A stretch of DNA of 35,650 nt, from positions 1-35,650 of the forward strand of contig JANXWY010000346.1 of assembly GCA_025350905.1 (NCBI GenBank), written 5' to 3'. Position numbers and translations under genes: made by a program. This document shows positions 1 to 7,668 of the stretch, in pieces. Position 1 is the first letter of the stretch. Each line of letters opens with the position of its first letter. Origin of the DNA: Verrucomicrobiota bacterium (lineage in GTDB: Bacteria; Verrucomicrobiota; Verrucomicrobiia; Limisphaerales; JADLHS01). The notes beneath the pieces are model-generated. The model made no database searches. It saw only the letters and a list, made by a program, of their open reading frames with translations, and was not told where the DNA came from.

Positions 1-552
1 CCCAATTTCGCCGAGGGTTTGCGGCGGGCCTTGCGGCAGGACCCGGACGTGGTGCTGGTCGGCGAAATGCGCGACTTGGAAACCATTGAAGCCGCCGTCA
101 CCGCCGCGGAAACCGGTCACTTGGTCTTCGGCACCCTGCACACCACCGGCGCGGCCAAGACAATCGACCGGTTGGTGAACGCCTTTCCGGCGAATCAGCA
201 GGAGACGATTCGCATTCAGCTTTCCACGGTGTTGCAGGCGGTGATTTCGCAATTATTGGTGCCCCGCGTGGACAAGCCGGGGCGCGTGGCCATTTTTGAG
301 ATCATGGTGAACACGCCCTCGATTGCCGCTCTCATTCGCGATAACAAGACGTTCCGCCTCCAATCGGACATCCAGACCGGGGCCAAGTACGGCATGGTGA
401 CGCTCGACAGTTTTCTCCTGGAAAAGTACATGGCCGGCTTGATCGCGCGCGAAGAAGTCATCACCAAGGCGCAAGATGCGGTCACCATCCAGCAGAAACT
501 GCAGGAATTGGAACTGGCTCAGGCGGTGGGCGCAGATGGCCCCAAGGCTTGA
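1..552 (+). CDS. pilT: PilT-type twitching/retraction ATPase, C-terminal part (5' end outside window)
   Basis: This is the C-terminal part of a hexameric secretion ATPase of the PilT group, which powers pilus retraction on the cytoplasmic face of the inner membrane. The reading frame is open from base 1 ([18 protein letters not shown]...), so the gene begins upstream. Visible motifs are the Walker B box ([12 protein letters not shown]), the His box ([20 protein letters not shown]) and the PilT-like C-terminal helices with [19 protein letters not shown]. The N-terminal PAS-like domain and the Walker A loop are missing because of the window edge. PilT rather than PilB is favoured because the zinc-binding CxxC pairs of PilB/GspE are absent and the '[14 protein letters not shown]' segment is PilT-typical. 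The stop lies 16 bases before the pilB start, consistent with one operon. I am confident of the family; a PilU-like paralogue cannot be excluded. Confidence 0.93.
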   Translation, partial: PNFAEGLRRALRQDPDVVLVGEMRDLETIEAAVTAAETGHLVFGTLHTTGAAKTIDRLVNAFPANQQETIRIQLSTVLQAVISQLLVPRVDKPGRVAIFEIMVNTPSIAALIRDNKTFRLQSDIQTGAKYGMVTLDSFLLEKYMAGLIAREEVITKAQDAVTIQQKLQELELAQAVGADGPKA

Positions 553-568
553 CGCGCAACGATTGATT

Positions 569-2278
569 ATGTCCGAAGAAATTTCCAACCCGCTGTTGTC
601 GCTCGTCAAGGAGCAGGGGCTAATCGACGATCTGCAATACGAGGAGGTCGCCGGCGAGGTCAAACGAAGCGGCACCCCCGTGTTCCAGGCGTTGCAGAAC
701 TTCGGGATCATGGACGCGGATGCCATTTTGCAAGCGATGGCGAATCATCTGGGCACGGAAGTTGTGTCGCTGCGCGAAGGTGAGCTGCCGAAGGACGCCT
801 TGGCCGCCGTGCCGGCGAGCACGGCCAAGATGTATCGGTGTCTGCCGGTGGGCTTCCGCGACGGCATGTTGCGGGTGGCCTTTGAGGATCCGCTCGATCC
901 GCAGCGCGTGGATGAACTCGCCTTTGTCGCCAAGAAGGAAATTCAGGTGGTCGTCGCCCATCCGACGGAAATCCAGGCGGGCTTGGACAAATATTACGGC
1001 GAGGAGATGGGGGGCGATGTCTCCGAAATCCTGCGGGAGCTGGGAGGGGACGAAAAAATCGCCGAAGAATCCATGGTGGCCACCGAAACGGACGACGAGA
1101 CGCTCATCGCTGGCCTGGCGAACGAAGCGCCGATTGTGCGTTTCGTCAATCTGGTCTTGTTTCAGGCGGTCAAGGATCGCGCGAGCGACATTCACTTTGA
1201 GCCCTTTGAGACGGAGTTTCGCATCCGTTATCGCGTGGACGGCGCGTTGTATGAAATGTCGCCCCCGCCGAAACACCTGGCGTTGCCCGTCGTGTCGCGC
1301 ATCAAGGTCATGGCGAATCTAAACATCTCCGAGCGACGTTTGCCGCAAGACGGGCGCATCAATCACAAGCTGGGCAACAAGGAGATCGATCTGCGCGTGT
1401 CCACCTTGCCCACCCAATTTGGCGAGTCGGTGGTGCTCCGCGTGCTGGACCGCAGCTCGGTCAATCTGGAACTGGAGTCGCTGGGCTTTCCGAAATACGT
1501 GCACGATTTCGTGTCGGAAGTCATCCTGCGCCCCAACGGCATTTTTGTCGTGACCGGTCCGACCGGGTGCGGCAAGACCACCACGCTTTATTCCTGTTTG
1601 CGCCGGGTCAACACAATCGATTCGAAACTGTTGACGGCGGAGGATCCGGTTGAGTTCGACATCGAAGGCATCATGCAGGTGGCGATCAACGAAGGTTTGG
1701 GTATGACATTCGGCAAGGCGCTGCGTTCCTTCCTGCGGCAGGACCCGGACATCATCATGGTCGGCGAAATGCGCGACTTGGAAACAGCACAAATTGCGAT
1801 CCAGGCTTCGCTTACGGGGCATTTGGTGTTGAGCACGCTGCACACGAATGACGCGCCCGGCGCCGTGACGCGGTTGGTGGACATGGGCACCGAGCCGTTT
1901 CTGGTTTCTTCGACGTTAATGGCGGTGCTGGGACAACGGCTGGTGCGGAAGGTGTGCAAAGATTGCCGGACACCGTTCGAGCCCACGGAAGCGCAACTGG
2001 CCCTTCTGAACCTTTCGCCTCATGACTTGGGGGACAAGGTGTTTTATTACGGACGCGGTTGCTCCACCTGCAACGACACCGGCTACAAAGGCCGCAAGGG
2101 CATTTATGAATTGCTCGTCTGTAGCGACACGATCCGTTCGATGATCACCGAGCGGGCGCCGACCATTGTCTTGCGCCAGAAAGCCGTTGAACTCGGCATG
2201 GTCACGCTGCGGGAGGACGGCTTGCGCAGCATCTTCGATGGTGATACAACCATCGAGGAAGTCATCAAATACACTTAA
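569..2278 (+). CDS. pilB: PilB/GspE-type assembly ATPase
   Basis: This 569-residue hexameric ATPase drives pilus or pseudopilus extension by turning the PilC/GspF platform. The N-terminal MshEN/T2SSE_N-like domain covers roughly residues 10-140 and the ATPase core follows. The Walker A loop is GPTGCGKTT (Lys336), the Walker B region is [14 protein letters not shown], and the His box is [20 protein letters not shown]. Near the C terminus two CxxC pairs (CKDC and CSTC) form the zinc site that marks PilB/GspE and separates it from PilT. The ATG at 569 was chosen because it starts the conserved N-terminal domain; the frame stays open to 476, but that part only overlaps the pilT end. There is no clear Shine-Dalgarno sequence. 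Length and all key residues look intact. Whether it serves a pilus or a type II secretion system cannot be told from this gene alone; the adjacent pilT favours a type IV pilus-like machine. Confidence 0.95.
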   Translation: MSEEISNPLLSLVKEQGLIDDLQYEEVAGEVKRSGTPVFQALQNFGIMDADAILQAMANHLGTEVVSLREGELPKDALAAVPASTAKMYRCLPVGFRDGMLRVAFEDPLDPQRVDELAFVAKKEIQVVVAHPTEIQAGLDKYYGEEMGGDVSEILRELGGDEKIAEESMVATETDDETLIAGLANEAPIVRFVNLVLFQAVKDRASDIHFEPFETEFRIRYRVDGALYEMSPPPKHLALPVVSRIKVMANLNISERRLPQDGRINHKLGNKEIDLRVSTLPTQFGESVVLRVLDRSSVNLELESLGFPKYVHDFVSEVILRPNGIFVVTGPTGCGKTTTLYSCLRRVNTIDSKLLTAEDPVEFDIEGIMQVAINEGLGMTFGKALRSFLRQDPDIIMVGEMRDLETAQIAIQASLTGHLVLSTLHTNDAPGAVTRLVDMGTEPFLVSSTLMAVLGQRLVRKVCKDCRTPFEPTEAQLALLNLSPHDLGDKVFYYGRGCSTCNDTGYKGRKGIYELLVCSDTIRSMITERAPTIVLRQKAVELGMVTLREDGLRSIFDGDTTIEEVIKYT

Positions 2279-2290
2279 GGCGAAACCGAT

Positions 2291-3598
2291 ATGCCAAAAT
2301 ACAGTTACGTGGCGATGGACCAAAAGGGGAAGGAGCAGAAAGGTACCATCGAAGCGGCCAGCCAGAATGAGGCGATCGGACGGGTGAAGGAGATGCAATT
2401 GTTCCCGACGAAGATCGTCGAGATGGACAAGGTGCAGGAGAAGTCGGGAAAAAAAGCCCCCACGGGTGGTAAGCCGGCCGGTAAAAAGAAAAAGGGCATC
2501 AACCTTAATATCAAAATCCCCGGTCTCGGGGGCGGCGTTAAGTCCAAGGTCCTCACCACCTTTACCCGGCAATTGGCCACGCTGGTCGACGCCGGGTTGC
2601 CCCTGTTGCGCGGCATGCGGGTACTCCAAAAACAGGAGCGTAGCCCGGTGCTTAAATCCATCCTCGACGACCTCTCGCTCGCCATTGAAGGCGGCAGCAC
2701 TTTCTCGGAGGCGTTGGCCCAGCATCCCAAAGTTTTTAACCGGCTCTATGTCAACATGGTAAAAGCGGGCGAACTCGGCGGTGTTCTGGAAGTGGTGCTG
2801 AACCGGCTTTCCGAGTTTCAGGAAAAGGCCCAGAAGATCAAGGGAAAGGTCGTTGCCGCCATGTTTTATCCCGTCGCCGTAATGGTGGTGGCGGTGGCCA
2901 TCATGGGCGTCCTCGTCGTGATCGTCATTCCAAAATTCAAGGAGGTGTTCGCGGGCTTGGGCGAAGGGCGACCGTTGCCGGCGTTCACCCGGTTCGTTAT
3001 GGCGATCAGTGACGCGGTCCGAAACAATATTATTGTGACTGCGATCTCGATTGTGGCGGTAGTGATCGTCTTCCTCCTCTTCATCAAAACCAAATTTGGG
3101 CGGCACGTTTGGGACAAATTCAAACTAAAAGTGCCCGTGCTGGGTCCGGTGGTCAGCAAAGTGGCCATCTCCCGCTTCACGCGCACACTGGGCACGCTCG
3201 TCAGCAGCGGCGTTCCGATTTTGCAGGCCTTGACCATCGTTCGCGAAACGGCCGGTAATGTCATCATCGCCAATGCTGTCAATGCCGTTCACGAAAGCGT
3301 GAAAGAAGGCGAAACGATTACCGCGCCGTTGGAAGCCTCCGGGGTGTTCCCGCCGATGGTGATTTCCATGGTGGACGTCGGCGAGCAGACCGGCGCGCTC
3401 CCCGAAATGATGATGAAGATTGCCGACAACTTCGATGAAGAGGTGGACAACGCGGTGGCGGCCATGACGTCACTCCTGGAACCGATCATGATCGTGTTCC
3501 TCGCCGTCATCGTCGGCAGCATCGTTATCGCGATGTTTCTACCGTTGATTGACCTGATGAATGGGATGGGTGGTGATGGCGGCGGCGAGAAGGAATAG
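2291..3598 (+). CDS. pilC: PilC/GspF-type inner-membrane platform protein
   Basis: This 435-residue polytopic inner-membrane protein is the platform on which the assembly ATPase acts. It begins with the family's short N-terminal segment (MPKYSYVAMDQKGKEQKG), followed by a Lys/Gly-rich linker at about residues 45-85. Two T2SSF repeats start near FTRQLATLVDAGLPLLRGM (about residue 91) and FTRTLGTLVSSGVPILQAL. Hydrophobic membrane segments are visible at AAMFYPVAVMVVAVAIMG, IIVTAISIVAVVIVFLLF and IMIVFLAVIVGSIVIAMFLP. An AAGG sequence overlapping the pilB stop could serve as ribosome binding site 12 bases upstream of the ATG. It lies 12 bases after pilB and is almost certainly co-transcribed with it. 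The length is normal and nothing appears broken. Confidence 0.95.
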   Translation: MPKYSYVAMDQKGKEQKGTIEAASQNEAIGRVKEMQLFPTKIVEMDKVQEKSGKKAPTGGKPAGKKKKGINLNIKIPGLGGGVKSKVLTTFTRQLATLVDAGLPLLRGMRVLQKQERSPVLKSILDDLSLAIEGGSTFSEALAQHPKVFNRLYVNMVKAGELGGVLEVVLNRLSEFQEKAQKIKGKVVAAMFYPVAVMVVAVAIMGVLVVIVIPKFKEVFAGLGEGRPLPAFTRFVMAISDAVRNNIIVTAISIVAVVIVFLLFIKTKFGRHVWDKFKLKVPVLGPVVSKVAISRFTRTLGTLVSSGVPILQALTIVRETAGNVIIANAVNAVHESVKEGETITAPLEASGVFPPMVISMVDVGEQTGALPEMMMKIADNFDEEVDNAVAAMTSLLEPIMIVFLAVIVGSIVIAMFLPLIDLMNGMGGDGGGEKE

Positions 3599-3685
3599 CG
3601 CTTTGTCACCAGGTTGTTCACCGTGAGGCTGCGAACACCACTTTTGGCCAATTCGTAGGCTCATGCAGAATTTTCAAGAAACCGG

Positions 3686-3715
3686 TTGACACTCAACCAT
3701 GCCAAAGTGTAAATA
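3686..3715 (+). promoter_or_regulatory. Candidate sigma-70 promoter of the toxin-antitoxin pair
   Basis: A perfect TTGACA (3686-3691) is followed after 18 bases by TAAATA (3710-3715), which would start transcription near 3722, about 40 bases before the toxin ATG. The tandem operator-like palindromes overlap the -10 region, as expected for an autoregulated toxin-antitoxin promoter. Seen in sequence; promoter activity is inferred. Confidence 0.55.
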
Positions 3716-3728
3716 CATTGTAGTTACA
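3708..3728 (+). promoter_or_regulatory. Tandem TGTA-NN-TACA operator-like palindromes
   Basis: Two copies of the palindrome TGTA-NN-TACA stand 11 bases apart, about one helical turn: TGTAAATACA at 3708-3717 and TGTAGTTACA at 3719-3728. They overlap the probable -10 box. A further half site, TTTACA, lies at 3745-3750. Ribbon-helix-helix antitoxins generally bind short palindromes spaced about one turn apart and repress their own operon, so this is the likely site for the downstream BrnA-like protein. Binding is inferred. Confidence 0.55.
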
Positions 3729-3761
3729 TTGCATGGGCGAATTATTTACAACTGACTCGAA

Positions 3762-4049
3762 ATGGAGTTCGATTGGAACAATCCGCCCTTTGAACTGGGC
3801 AGTTCTTTGACTCAGCGGGAAATAGAAGAGTCTTTTGAAGATCCGTTTGCGATTCGGTTGTTACCGGACTCACAAAGGTTTGCGGTTCAGGCGCGGTTCT
3901 TCAATCTTGGCGCGGCGGCGGGCGGTGACGGCTTTTTCAGCGTTTACCGCACGAATGGGAAGCAAATCCGGGTGATTCACTCCCGACCATTCCAGCCCGA
4001 GGAGCGGTACTTCTATCAGCGGAAGATGGATCAAACCCTTTCGCCTTAG
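3762..4049 (+). CDS. brnT: BrnT-like (DUF497) toxin
   Basis: This 95-residue protein resembles BrnT toxins, RelE-fold ribonucleases that stop translation. The family signs are the N-terminal strand MEFDWNNP, the central 'FEDPFAIRLLPDS' segment, and the C-terminal strands GGDGFFSVYRTNGKQIRVIHSRP ending in PEERYFYQRK. The usual N-terminal K-x-x-x-N-x-x-K-H-G stretch is replaced by PPFELGSSLTQREIEESFED, so this is a divergent subgroup and catalysis is less certain. A CopG/BrnA-like antitoxin follows 50 bases later, in the usual toxin-first order for BrnT/BrnA. A promoter and operator-like palindromes precede it. The ATG at 3762 has no good ribosome binding site. The pair sits between pilus assembly genes and pseudopilin genes, so it looks like an inserted module. 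Confidence 0.75.
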   Translation: MEFDWNNPPFELGSSLTQREIEESFEDPFAIRLLPDSQRFAVQARFFNLGAAAGGDGFFSVYRTNGKQIRVIHSRPFQPEERYFYQRKMDQTLSP

Positions 4050-4099
4050 GCAGCTCGTGGGGCGGCGATTGAGTCAAGTGGTCAAACGGAAACCGGAAG

Positions 4100-4375
4100 A
4101 TGCGCACCATCGCAAATTGGGAAGAAGTGCCGATCTTCGACAGCGAAGCATCGGAAGCAGATTTTTGGTCGGAAAACCGTCCGGATTTGCGGCTCATGGA
4201 AGCGGCGATCGCGAGCGGGAGCGAAGTCTCCGAGTCGGTGACCATTACGCTGCGGATTGATCCCCGCATGTTGGCGCGTATCAAACGCCTGGCCCGGGCC
4301 CGGTATCTGAATTATCAGAGCATGATTAAGCAGTGGTTGAGCGAACGCATGGAACAAGAAGTCCGCGAACGCTGA
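4100..4375 (+). CDS. brnA: BrnA/CopG-like antitoxin with ribbon-helix-helix domain
   Basis: This 91-residue protein is the likely antitoxin and repressor of the BrnT-like toxin. The N-terminal half carries the acidic antitoxin-type segment VPIFDSEASEADFW, thought to wrap the toxin in this family. The C-terminal half is a ribbon-helix-helix DNA-binding domain: strand VTITLRIDP, helix MLARIKRLARARY, then YQSMIKQWLSERMEQE. The 'YQSLIKxWLxERL' ending is typical of CopG antitoxins found with BrnT. A GGAAA about 7 bases upstream of the ATG may act as ribosome binding site. It lies 50 bases after the toxin and only 12 bases before the first pseudopilin gene, so transcription from the toxin-antitoxin promoter probably runs into the pseudopilin run. 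Family assignment is fairly secure; pairing is inferred from position. Confidence 0.8.
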   Translation: MRTIANWEEVPIFDSEASEADFWSENRPDLRLMEAAIASGSEVSESVTITLRIDPRMLARIKRLARARYLNYQSMIKQWLSERMEQEVRER

Positions 4376-4387
4376 CCGGCCGGAAAA

Positions 4388-5059
4388 ATGAAAACAGCAA
4401 ACCCTAATTCTCTTGCTCATCGGCGGGCCTTCACGCTCGTGGAAATGCTCGTGGTCATAGCTGTCATCGCCACACTCGCGGCAATGATTTTTCCCGCCGC
4501 GCACAAACTCAAGGACAACGCCACCAAGCAAAAGGCGCAGACAGAGTTGAAGCTGGTCGCCTCGGCGATTCAGAGCTACAAGTCACAATATGGCCATTAC
4601 CCGCCGGATCATCCGGGCAATCCGATCACCAACGGCCTCTATTTTGAACTGCTGGGCACCGTCCAGAAGGGGTTGAACTTTGAAACCCAAAACGGCGATG
4701 CAAAAATACTTGCCACCTCCGTTGCCGGGACCTTTGGGCAGGGTGGATTTGTGAACTGCACGAAGGGCGGGAGTGATGACAATGGCCAGGCCGCGAAGAA
4801 ATTCTTGGTGGAGTTAAAGCCCACGCAGTACGGTGAGATCGCTCCGGGTTCGAATGTTCGCGTGCTGGCCTGCTCCGTGAAATGGGCGGACATCAATACC
4901 TCACCCATTCCGACCAGCCCCGGCCTAAATCCCTGGCGCTACGTCTCGTCCAATCCCACCAACAACAGCGGCGAATTCGATCTCTGGGTGGACATCATCA
5001 GCGGGGGCAAGACCATCCGCGTCAGCAACTGGAGCGACAAACCCCTCATTGTGCCATGA
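4388..5059 (+). CDS. Prepilin-like protein, GspG-like (first of two)
   Basis: This 223-residue pseudopilin would be inserted in the inner membrane, cleaved by prepilin peptidase and packed into the filament. The leader is short and basic (ending HRRA), and cleavage would fall before FTLVEMLVVIAVIATLAAM, putting the conserved Glu at +5 (Glu19). The residue before the cut is Ala, not the usual Gly. The rest is a soluble domain starting with an amphipathic helix (KDNATKQKAQTELKLVASAIQSYK) and containing the GspG-like YGHYPPDHPGNP. Near the C terminus, NPWRYVSSNP and EFDLWVDIISGG recall the GspG 'DPWG...DxWSxG' calcium-loop area in diverged form. It follows the antitoxin by 12 bases, with GGAAAA just before the ATG. 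It may be a major or minor subunit. Confidence 0.85.
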   Translation: MKTANPNSLAHRRAFTLVEMLVVIAVIATLAAMIFPAAHKLKDNATKQKAQTELKLVASAIQSYKSQYGHYPPDHPGNPITNGLYFELLGTVQKGLNFETQNGDAKILATSVAGTFGQGGFVNCTKGGSDDNGQAAKKFLVELKPTQYGEIAPGSNVRVLACSVKWADINTSPIPTSPGLNPWRYVSSNPTNNSGEFDLWVDIISGGKTIRVSNWSDKPLIVP

Positions 5060-5143
5060 CTAGCAAACGTCCAATCCACTCCGAAAACTTGAAACAATTG
5101 ACCGTCACCTGGGAGGATAGCGCTTGGATTCCGGCCGTGAGCC

Positions 5144-5165
5144 GGTTTCAGTCACCGCTGAAACC
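5144..5165 (+). other. Perfect 8-bp hairpin between two prepilin-like genes
   Basis: GGTTTCAG (5144-5151) and CTGAAACC (5158-5165) form a perfect 8-bp stem with a 6-base loop. There is no T-run after it, so it is not a classical terminator. It sits in the only sizeable gap (182 bases) inside the prepilin run. Possible roles are an mRNA processing or stability element, or attenuation; none is shown. Confidence 0.4.
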
Positions 5166-5241
5166 ACAGTTTGGGTGGCCGCTTCAAATCCTCACTGATT
5201 CCACTTTTTGTCTTGGTCCGGCCCCGATCCCGAATCGAATT

Positions 5242-5994
5242 ATGAAAAGCTCCCTTTCCCGAACTCGTCGTCTGCATCGGGCGTTCACCTTGATTGAACT
5301 GCTCGTCGTGATTGCCATCATTGCCATTTTAGCGGCGATGTTGTTCCCCGCGCTGGCTAAAGTGAAGGAAAAAGCCCTCAAGGCCAAGGCCAAGCAGGAG
5401 ATGAGCAACATCGTTACCGCCATCACCCAGTTCGAGGCCCATTACGGCCGATTGCCGACCTTGCCTGGCGTGCCGACGGGGGCCAAGGATGTGACCTTTG
5501 GTCTCGGCCCAGCTACGAACTCACTCGCGAACCACACCATCATCGCGACCAATGCCGGTATCATTGCGATCCTCATGGACAAGGAATCGTACGGCAACGG
5601 ACTCGACACGCCGAATAAGGGACATGTGCTGAATCCGCAGCGCCATGCTTTGCTGAATCCAAAACTTACCGACGATCCAAAATCGGCGGGCGTCGGGCCG
5701 GACGGCGAATATCGGGATCCTTGGGGTGTGCCGTATGTCTTTTCGTTGGACTACAGCTTCAACGATCACTGTCGCGATGCTGTGTATTCAAAAACTGCCG
5801 TTTCGAAACAAAATGGCCCGACCGGATTTAACGGGTTGTTTAATCCCAAGACTCCGCCCGGTGACGGCAGCACCGATGACTTTGAGCATACCGGTCAGTT
5901 TATGATCTGGTCGCTGGGGCCGGACAAGAAATCCTCCGACACCGATAAAGCCAACCAAGGCGTCAACAAGGACAACGTCCTCAGCTGGCAGTAA
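5242..5994 (+). CDS. Prepilin-like protein, GspG-type (probable major pseudopilin)
   Basis: This 250-residue pseudopilin has a basic leader (MKSSLSRTRRLHRA) cut before FTLIELLVVIAIIAILAAM, with Glu19 at mature position +5 and Ala at -1. After the amphipathic helix comes the GspG-like FEAHYGRLPT. The C-terminal part keeps the hallmark of GspG major pseudopilins: DPWGVPY (from Asp159), then FMIWSLGPDKK, ending NKDNVLSWQ. This closely parallels the calcium-binding 'DPWGNPY...D.WSLGADG...N.DI.SW' ending of the family. The ATG at 5242 was chosen because it gives a normal leader; the open frame extends to 4882 but would overlap the previous gene and add a non-leader sequence. No clear ribosome binding site is visible. 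Of the six prepilin-like genes here it is the best candidate for the main filament subunit. Confidence 0.88.
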   Translation: MKSSLSRTRRLHRAFTLIELLVVIAIIAILAAMLFPALAKVKEKALKAKAKQEMSNIVTAITQFEAHYGRLPTLPGVPTGAKDVTFGLGPATNSLANHTIIATNAGIIAILMDKESYGNGLDTPNKGHVLNPQRHALLNPKLTDDPKSAGVGPDGEYRDPWGVPYVFSLDYSFNDHCRDAVYSKTAVSKQNGPTGFNGLFNPKTPPGDGSTDDFEHTGQFMIWSLGPDKKSSDTDKANQGVNKDNVLSWQ

Positions 5995-5998
5995 TCTC

Positions 5999-6799
5999 GT
6001 GAAAACTTTGGCGCGCAAATCAGCCTTCACCTTGCTCGAACTGCTCGTGGTCATCGCGATCATCGGCATTCTCGCCGCTATCTCGATGCCAGTGTTCAAA
6101 AACTTGCGGGCCACCGACGCCATGTCCGCCTCCACCCGCCAGTTGCTCGATGATGTGGCGCGGGCCCGACAATACGCCATCAGTCAGCGCACCACGGTTT
6201 ACATGATTTTTTGCCCGACCAATTTCTGGAACGATGCCGCCTACCTCACTCTGCCCCAAACGGAGAAGGACAAGGCGGTCAAGCTCCTCGGCAAGCAACT
6301 CACCGCCTATACTTTTGTGACCTTGCGGAGCGTGGGGGATCAGCCCGGACGAATTTCGCCGCGGTATCTTTCGCCCTGGCACACGCTGCCGGACGGCGCG
6401 GTCGTTCCGCTTTTCAAATTCTCGCCGCGGAATTTTTTCACACCCATTCAGGACCCGCCGTTGCCGACCGTGGCCAATCGCGTGTTTCGCGTTCCGGGCT
6501 TCAGCGTCACTAACACCATCCCGTTCCCTTCCCAAGAAGCCTACGCACCCGGGAAAACGTATGTCTCCGTTCCCTATCTGGCCTTCGATTTCCAGGGCAA
6601 GCTGGTCTCCGGGGTGGATGAATACATCCCCTTGGCGCGCGGCAGCGTGACCTACCCGCGCAACCCGGACAAATCCGCCGCGCAGGCGCTGCCCACCGTG
6701 GCGGAATCGCCCGCGGGCAATAGCACCAACGCCTTCTCGCTCGTTCACATTGACTGGCTGACCGGTCGGGCGCGGATGGAGAAGCAGGAGTTTCCATGA
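5999..6799 (+). CDS. Prepilin-like protein, GspH/FimT-like
   Basis: This 266-residue protein starts at a GTG four bases after the preceding stop. The short leader MKTLARKSA is followed by FTLLELLVVIAIIGILAAISMPVF, with Glu14 at mature +5 and Ala at -1. The segment after the membrane helix, STRQLLDDVARARQYAISQRTTVYMIF, is the typical GspH/FimT pattern (arginine-rich helix followed by a beta strand beginning VYM). The long C-terminal half is beta-rich and ends HIDWLTGRARMEKQ, without a more specific match. In type II secretion and type IV pili, H/FimT-type proteins are minor subunits of the initiating tip. It overlaps the next gene by ATGA, implying coupled translation. Confidence 0.85.
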   Translation: MKTLARKSAFTLLELLVVIAIIGILAAISMPVFKNLRATDAMSASTRQLLDDVARARQYAISQRTTVYMIFCPTNFWNDAAYLTLPQTEKDKAVKLLGKQLTAYTFVTLRSVGDQPGRISPRYLSPWHTLPDGAVVPLFKFSPRNFFTPIQDPPLPTVANRVFRVPGFSVTNTIPFPSQEAYAPGKTYVSVPYLAFDFQGKLVSGVDEYIPLARGSVTYPRNPDKSAAQALPTVAESPAGNSTNAFSLVHIDWLTGRARMEKQEFP

Positions 6800-7668
6800 G
6801 ATTACCCTCGTCATGCCACCAGGTGGGGCGGGAGCTTCAGCCGCCCGCCAATAGTTGGGCGTTGTCCGACGGCGCGTCCGGGGCGACGGGTTCTACCCGC
6901 CGAATCGCTGCCTTCACACTCGTCGAGATTGCGCTCAGCTTGGCGATCATCGGTTTCGCGCTCGTGGCCATCATTGGGGTATTGCCCACCGGTTTGAATG
7001 TGCAGCGCGACAATCGCGAGGAAACCATCATTGTCCACGAGGCGAATTATTTCCTGGATGCCATCCGCAACGGCGCCAAAGGACTGGATGAACTGACCAA
7101 TTCCATTATCCGCATCCGCAACGATTGGACCACTTACAACGCCAACAATCCGGCGGCTTGGAGCAAAGTGACGAGCGACTATGACGAGTATGACCGGACG
7201 AGTTTCCGAGTCACCTCCAGCACGCCACCGCCGGCGGAGTTCAAGCTCACCGATGGTTATCGTATTCTCGGGCTTTTGGTGCGGCCCAAGTTCCAATATC
7301 TCGGGGCGGCCAATATTCGCAGCAACCATGTCGTCGCTTATATGCACGCCCTGAGCGGCGCGGCCTCGGAAAAGTTTCCGGTGGCGGACACAAACGTCCT
7401 CGACCTCGCCTTCAATTACCGGATGATCGTGGAAGTTTATCCGGTGCCGTACGCGGAGACCAATACCGCTTTTGCCCGGGAACTCGGGCCCAACTTGCGG
7501 GAGCTGCGCCTGATCTTCCGTTGGCCGCTGCGGGCGGATGGCACCACCGGCGAAGGCCGCCAGGTATTCCGGACCATGACGGGCGGGCAATTGATGAAGA
7601 CAAATTTTTTAACCCAGCCGCTTTTTTTCTTCAAACCCACCACGTTCGTAAACCTCAAAGCGCCATGA
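6796..7668 (+). CDS. Prepilin-like protein, GspI/PilV-like, long leader
   Basis: This 290-residue minor pseudopilin has an unusually long pre-sequence of 39 residues before the cut site RRIAA/FTLVEIALSLAIIGFALVAIIG, with Glu44 at mature +5 and Ala at -1. The hydrophobic segment FTLVEIALSLAIIGF resembles the I/V class (FTLLEVLVALAI). The mature domain begins with VLPTGLNVQRDNREETIIVHEANYFLDAIRNG and continues with a beta-rich region I cannot place. It overlaps the previous and the next gene by four bases (ATGA). The long leader could instead mean a later start, but no internal start gives a better leader. Assignment to I/V rests on the helix and on its position between H-like and J-like genes. 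Confidence 0.8.
   Translation: MRLPSSCHQVGRELQPPANSWALSDGASGATGSTRRIAAFTLVEIALSLAIIGFALVAIIGVLPTGLNVQRDNREETIIVHEANYFLDAIRNGAKGLDELTNSIIRIRNDWTTYNANNPAAWSKVTSDYDEYDRTSFRVTSSTPPPAEFKLTDGYRILGLLVRPKFQYLGAANIRSNHVVAYMHALSGAASEKFPVADTNVLDLAFNYRMIVEVYPVPYAETNTAFARELGPNLRELRLIFRWPLRADGTTGEGRQVFRTMTGGQLMKTNFLTQPLFFFKPTTFVNLKAP

Noticed and set aside
1916-3106. 396-residue minus-strand open frame across pilB/pilC
   Set aside because: Antisense shadow rich in His, Arg and Asp with no fold or start signal; the plus-strand genes are certain.
3600-3660. Possible terminator after pilC (GTTGTTC...GAACA)
   Set aside because: Pairing is limited to about five bases with a long loop and no proper T-run.
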